A stretch of DNA of 54,473 nt from Rhodobacter sp. (GTDB lineage Bacteria; Pseudomonadota; Alphaproteobacteria; Rhodobacterales; Rhodobacteraceae): the NCBI GenBank assembly GCA_020250175.1, contig JADCEN010000053.1:1-54473 (forward strand), in the 5' to 3' direction. The position numbers and the translations under genes are program-made. Shown piece after piece: positions 53,640 to 54,473 of this stretch; within the stretch, counting starts at the first letter, position 1; each line of letters opens with the position of its first letter. Below the pieces are notes generated by a model, which saw only the letters and a program-made list of their open reading frames with translations, was not told the DNA's origin and made no database searches.

Positions 53640-53798
53640 CCGTCAGCGTGAAAACGTTTCTCGGGTCGCGCGTGCCACAACTTGTCTGAGTCTCGGTCCA
53701 TGGTCCAGAATGATACCTAAATGCTACCCAAGGCGCCGAGAGCAGCATCAATCCATGATGCCACAGCAAAAACAAAACATAAATTTCAATGATTTAAG

Positions 53799-53847
53799 TG
53801 GTGCCCAGAGACGGAATTGAACCGCCGACACGCGGATTTTCAATCCG
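53799..53847 (-). other. 3' fragment of tRNA-Phe (GAA): probable attachment site of an integrated element
   Basis: The minus strand carries the anticodon arm (CGGA, loop TTGAAAA with anticodon GAA, TCCG), variable loop, T-arm (GGCGG TTCAATT CCGTC) and acceptor end CTGGGCACCA. The D-arm and 5' acceptor half are absent: the sequence before CGGA is unrelated. Such 3' halves are what tyrosine-recombinase islands leave at one end after integrating in a tRNA gene. It is not a working tRNA. Confidence 0.82.
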
Positions 53848-54473
53848 AAACATTGTCCTTTTAGGTGAATATGTTGGCTTGAAAACTCAGGCGGGACGAA
53901 GAGGGAACGTCTGGCGAAACTCGGAAGCGGCCTCTTGTGACCCAAGATCGAAGAATGCCCGGCCAGAAGCCATTTTGGTTGCTTCGAACGACTTCATGCC
54001 AAAGAAATGCCCCGGCACGCATAGGCCCGCAATCGCTTGCAGCGGCGAACAGCTCGCAGGTGCGCGCGAATCCAGAAACCGCCATCATCGGCTTGTGGCT
54101 GTCAAGGCAGAGGATTGACGGTGAAAGAGTTTGGTCCCTGCTTACCGACCGTGTTTCGACATTTCCAATGGGAAGGACTTGGCGGATCGCGTCATGACGT
54201 GATCATTCCTGGCATCAAAGTGCCATCTCAAGTTTGAACACCAAGCTATGGGCGCGGAGCGACCGTAGATCGAACGTCCTCGAGGTGGCAATGGCGGACG
54301 TTCGGTGGAGGGAACTGAACGGCAGTCAAACCTTCTCCGTATTCGGCGTCTACGCCCCATTGAATTTCGGCTTGCGGGCTGCGGCGATGTGATGAATCGG
54401 AGGGCTGTCGGTAGCTCGTCAGGGAGTACGAGACGAGGTCCTTATTCGCCGTCGGCCTGCTGGGCATAGGCCC
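53848..54473. other. Unassigned end of window beyond the tRNA fragment
   Basis: 626 bp, less GC-rich than the core. Frames up to ~106 codons exist on both strands but none shows a motif or ribosome site I can support. Probably decayed mobile or intergenic DNA. Confidence 0.4.

Noticed and set aside
53799-53847. A complete tRNA-Phe gene
   Set aside because: No D-arm or 5' acceptor strand is present; only the 3' half is recognisable.
1-54473. CRISPR array
   Set aside because: No series of regularly spaced repeats seen; the only tandem repeat is the two-copy coiled-coil unit.

Overview
The window is high-GC DNA from an alphaproteobacterium, most likely a member of the Rhodobacteraceae (Rhodobacterales). 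Evidence: a dcw cell-wall cluster in alphaproteobacterial order, a DUF1127 gene followed by CcsR-type 'CCUCCUCCC' hairpin RNAs, a cysteine-free L33, a long-form PurC, a DUF2927 lipoprotein, and many tightly packed genes with ATGA/TGATG overlaps. The left and middle parts look like ordinary chromosomal core; the right end looks like an accessory region or the scar of an island.

Layout. 1-13 kb: metabolic genes (end of an alpha/beta hydrolase, an enolase-superfamily dehydratase, a PLP dehydratase coupled to an alpha/beta hydrolase, an MsbA-type ABC exporter, an acyl-CoA synthetase, an S9 peptidase, dtd coupled to a PfkB sugar kinase, purC). 13.4-20 kb: a compact minus-strand operon encoding a 27-residue membrane peptide, XpaC-like, TelA-like, a DUF2927 lipoprotein, an SPFH-GYF_2 protein and a double zinc-ribbon membrane protein; a paralogue of the zinc-ribbon protein faces it head-to-tail. 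This is the best candidate for an uncharacterised system. 20-28 kb: housekeeping genes (RsuA/RluB pseudouridine synthase, tadA, a ceramidase-like membrane protein, gatCA, a lipoprotein, AmiD-type amidase, RNase P RNA, rpmG, a GNAT enzyme). 28-35 kb: Bax-inhibitor-1 family protein, a quinone oxidoreductase behind a TTGCAAA repeat resembling an ScfR operator, a Cro/CI-type regulator, hisN, an 8-oxoguanine-deaminase-like amidohydrolase, the DUF1127 gene with four CcsR-like hairpins, and an Mrp/NBP35 ATPase. 35.6-45.5 kb: mraZ-rsmH-ftsL-ftsI-murE-murF-mraY-murD, preceded by a long leader with a perfect 12-bp hairpin.

The dcw cluster does not continue into ftsW. After murD there is about 670 bp without a convincing gene, and then a GDP-heptose pathway (gmhA, a fused hddC-gmhB, hddA) leading to a 1171-residue methyltransferase/GT4/GT2 fusion. 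Next to it lie a broken glycosyltransferase spliced directly to a broken type I restriction hsdR tail, and a 49-nt 3' piece of tRNA-Phe, the usual signature of an integration site. I infer that surface-glycan genes and the remains of a restriction system arrived or were rearranged beside a tRNA-Phe attachment site.
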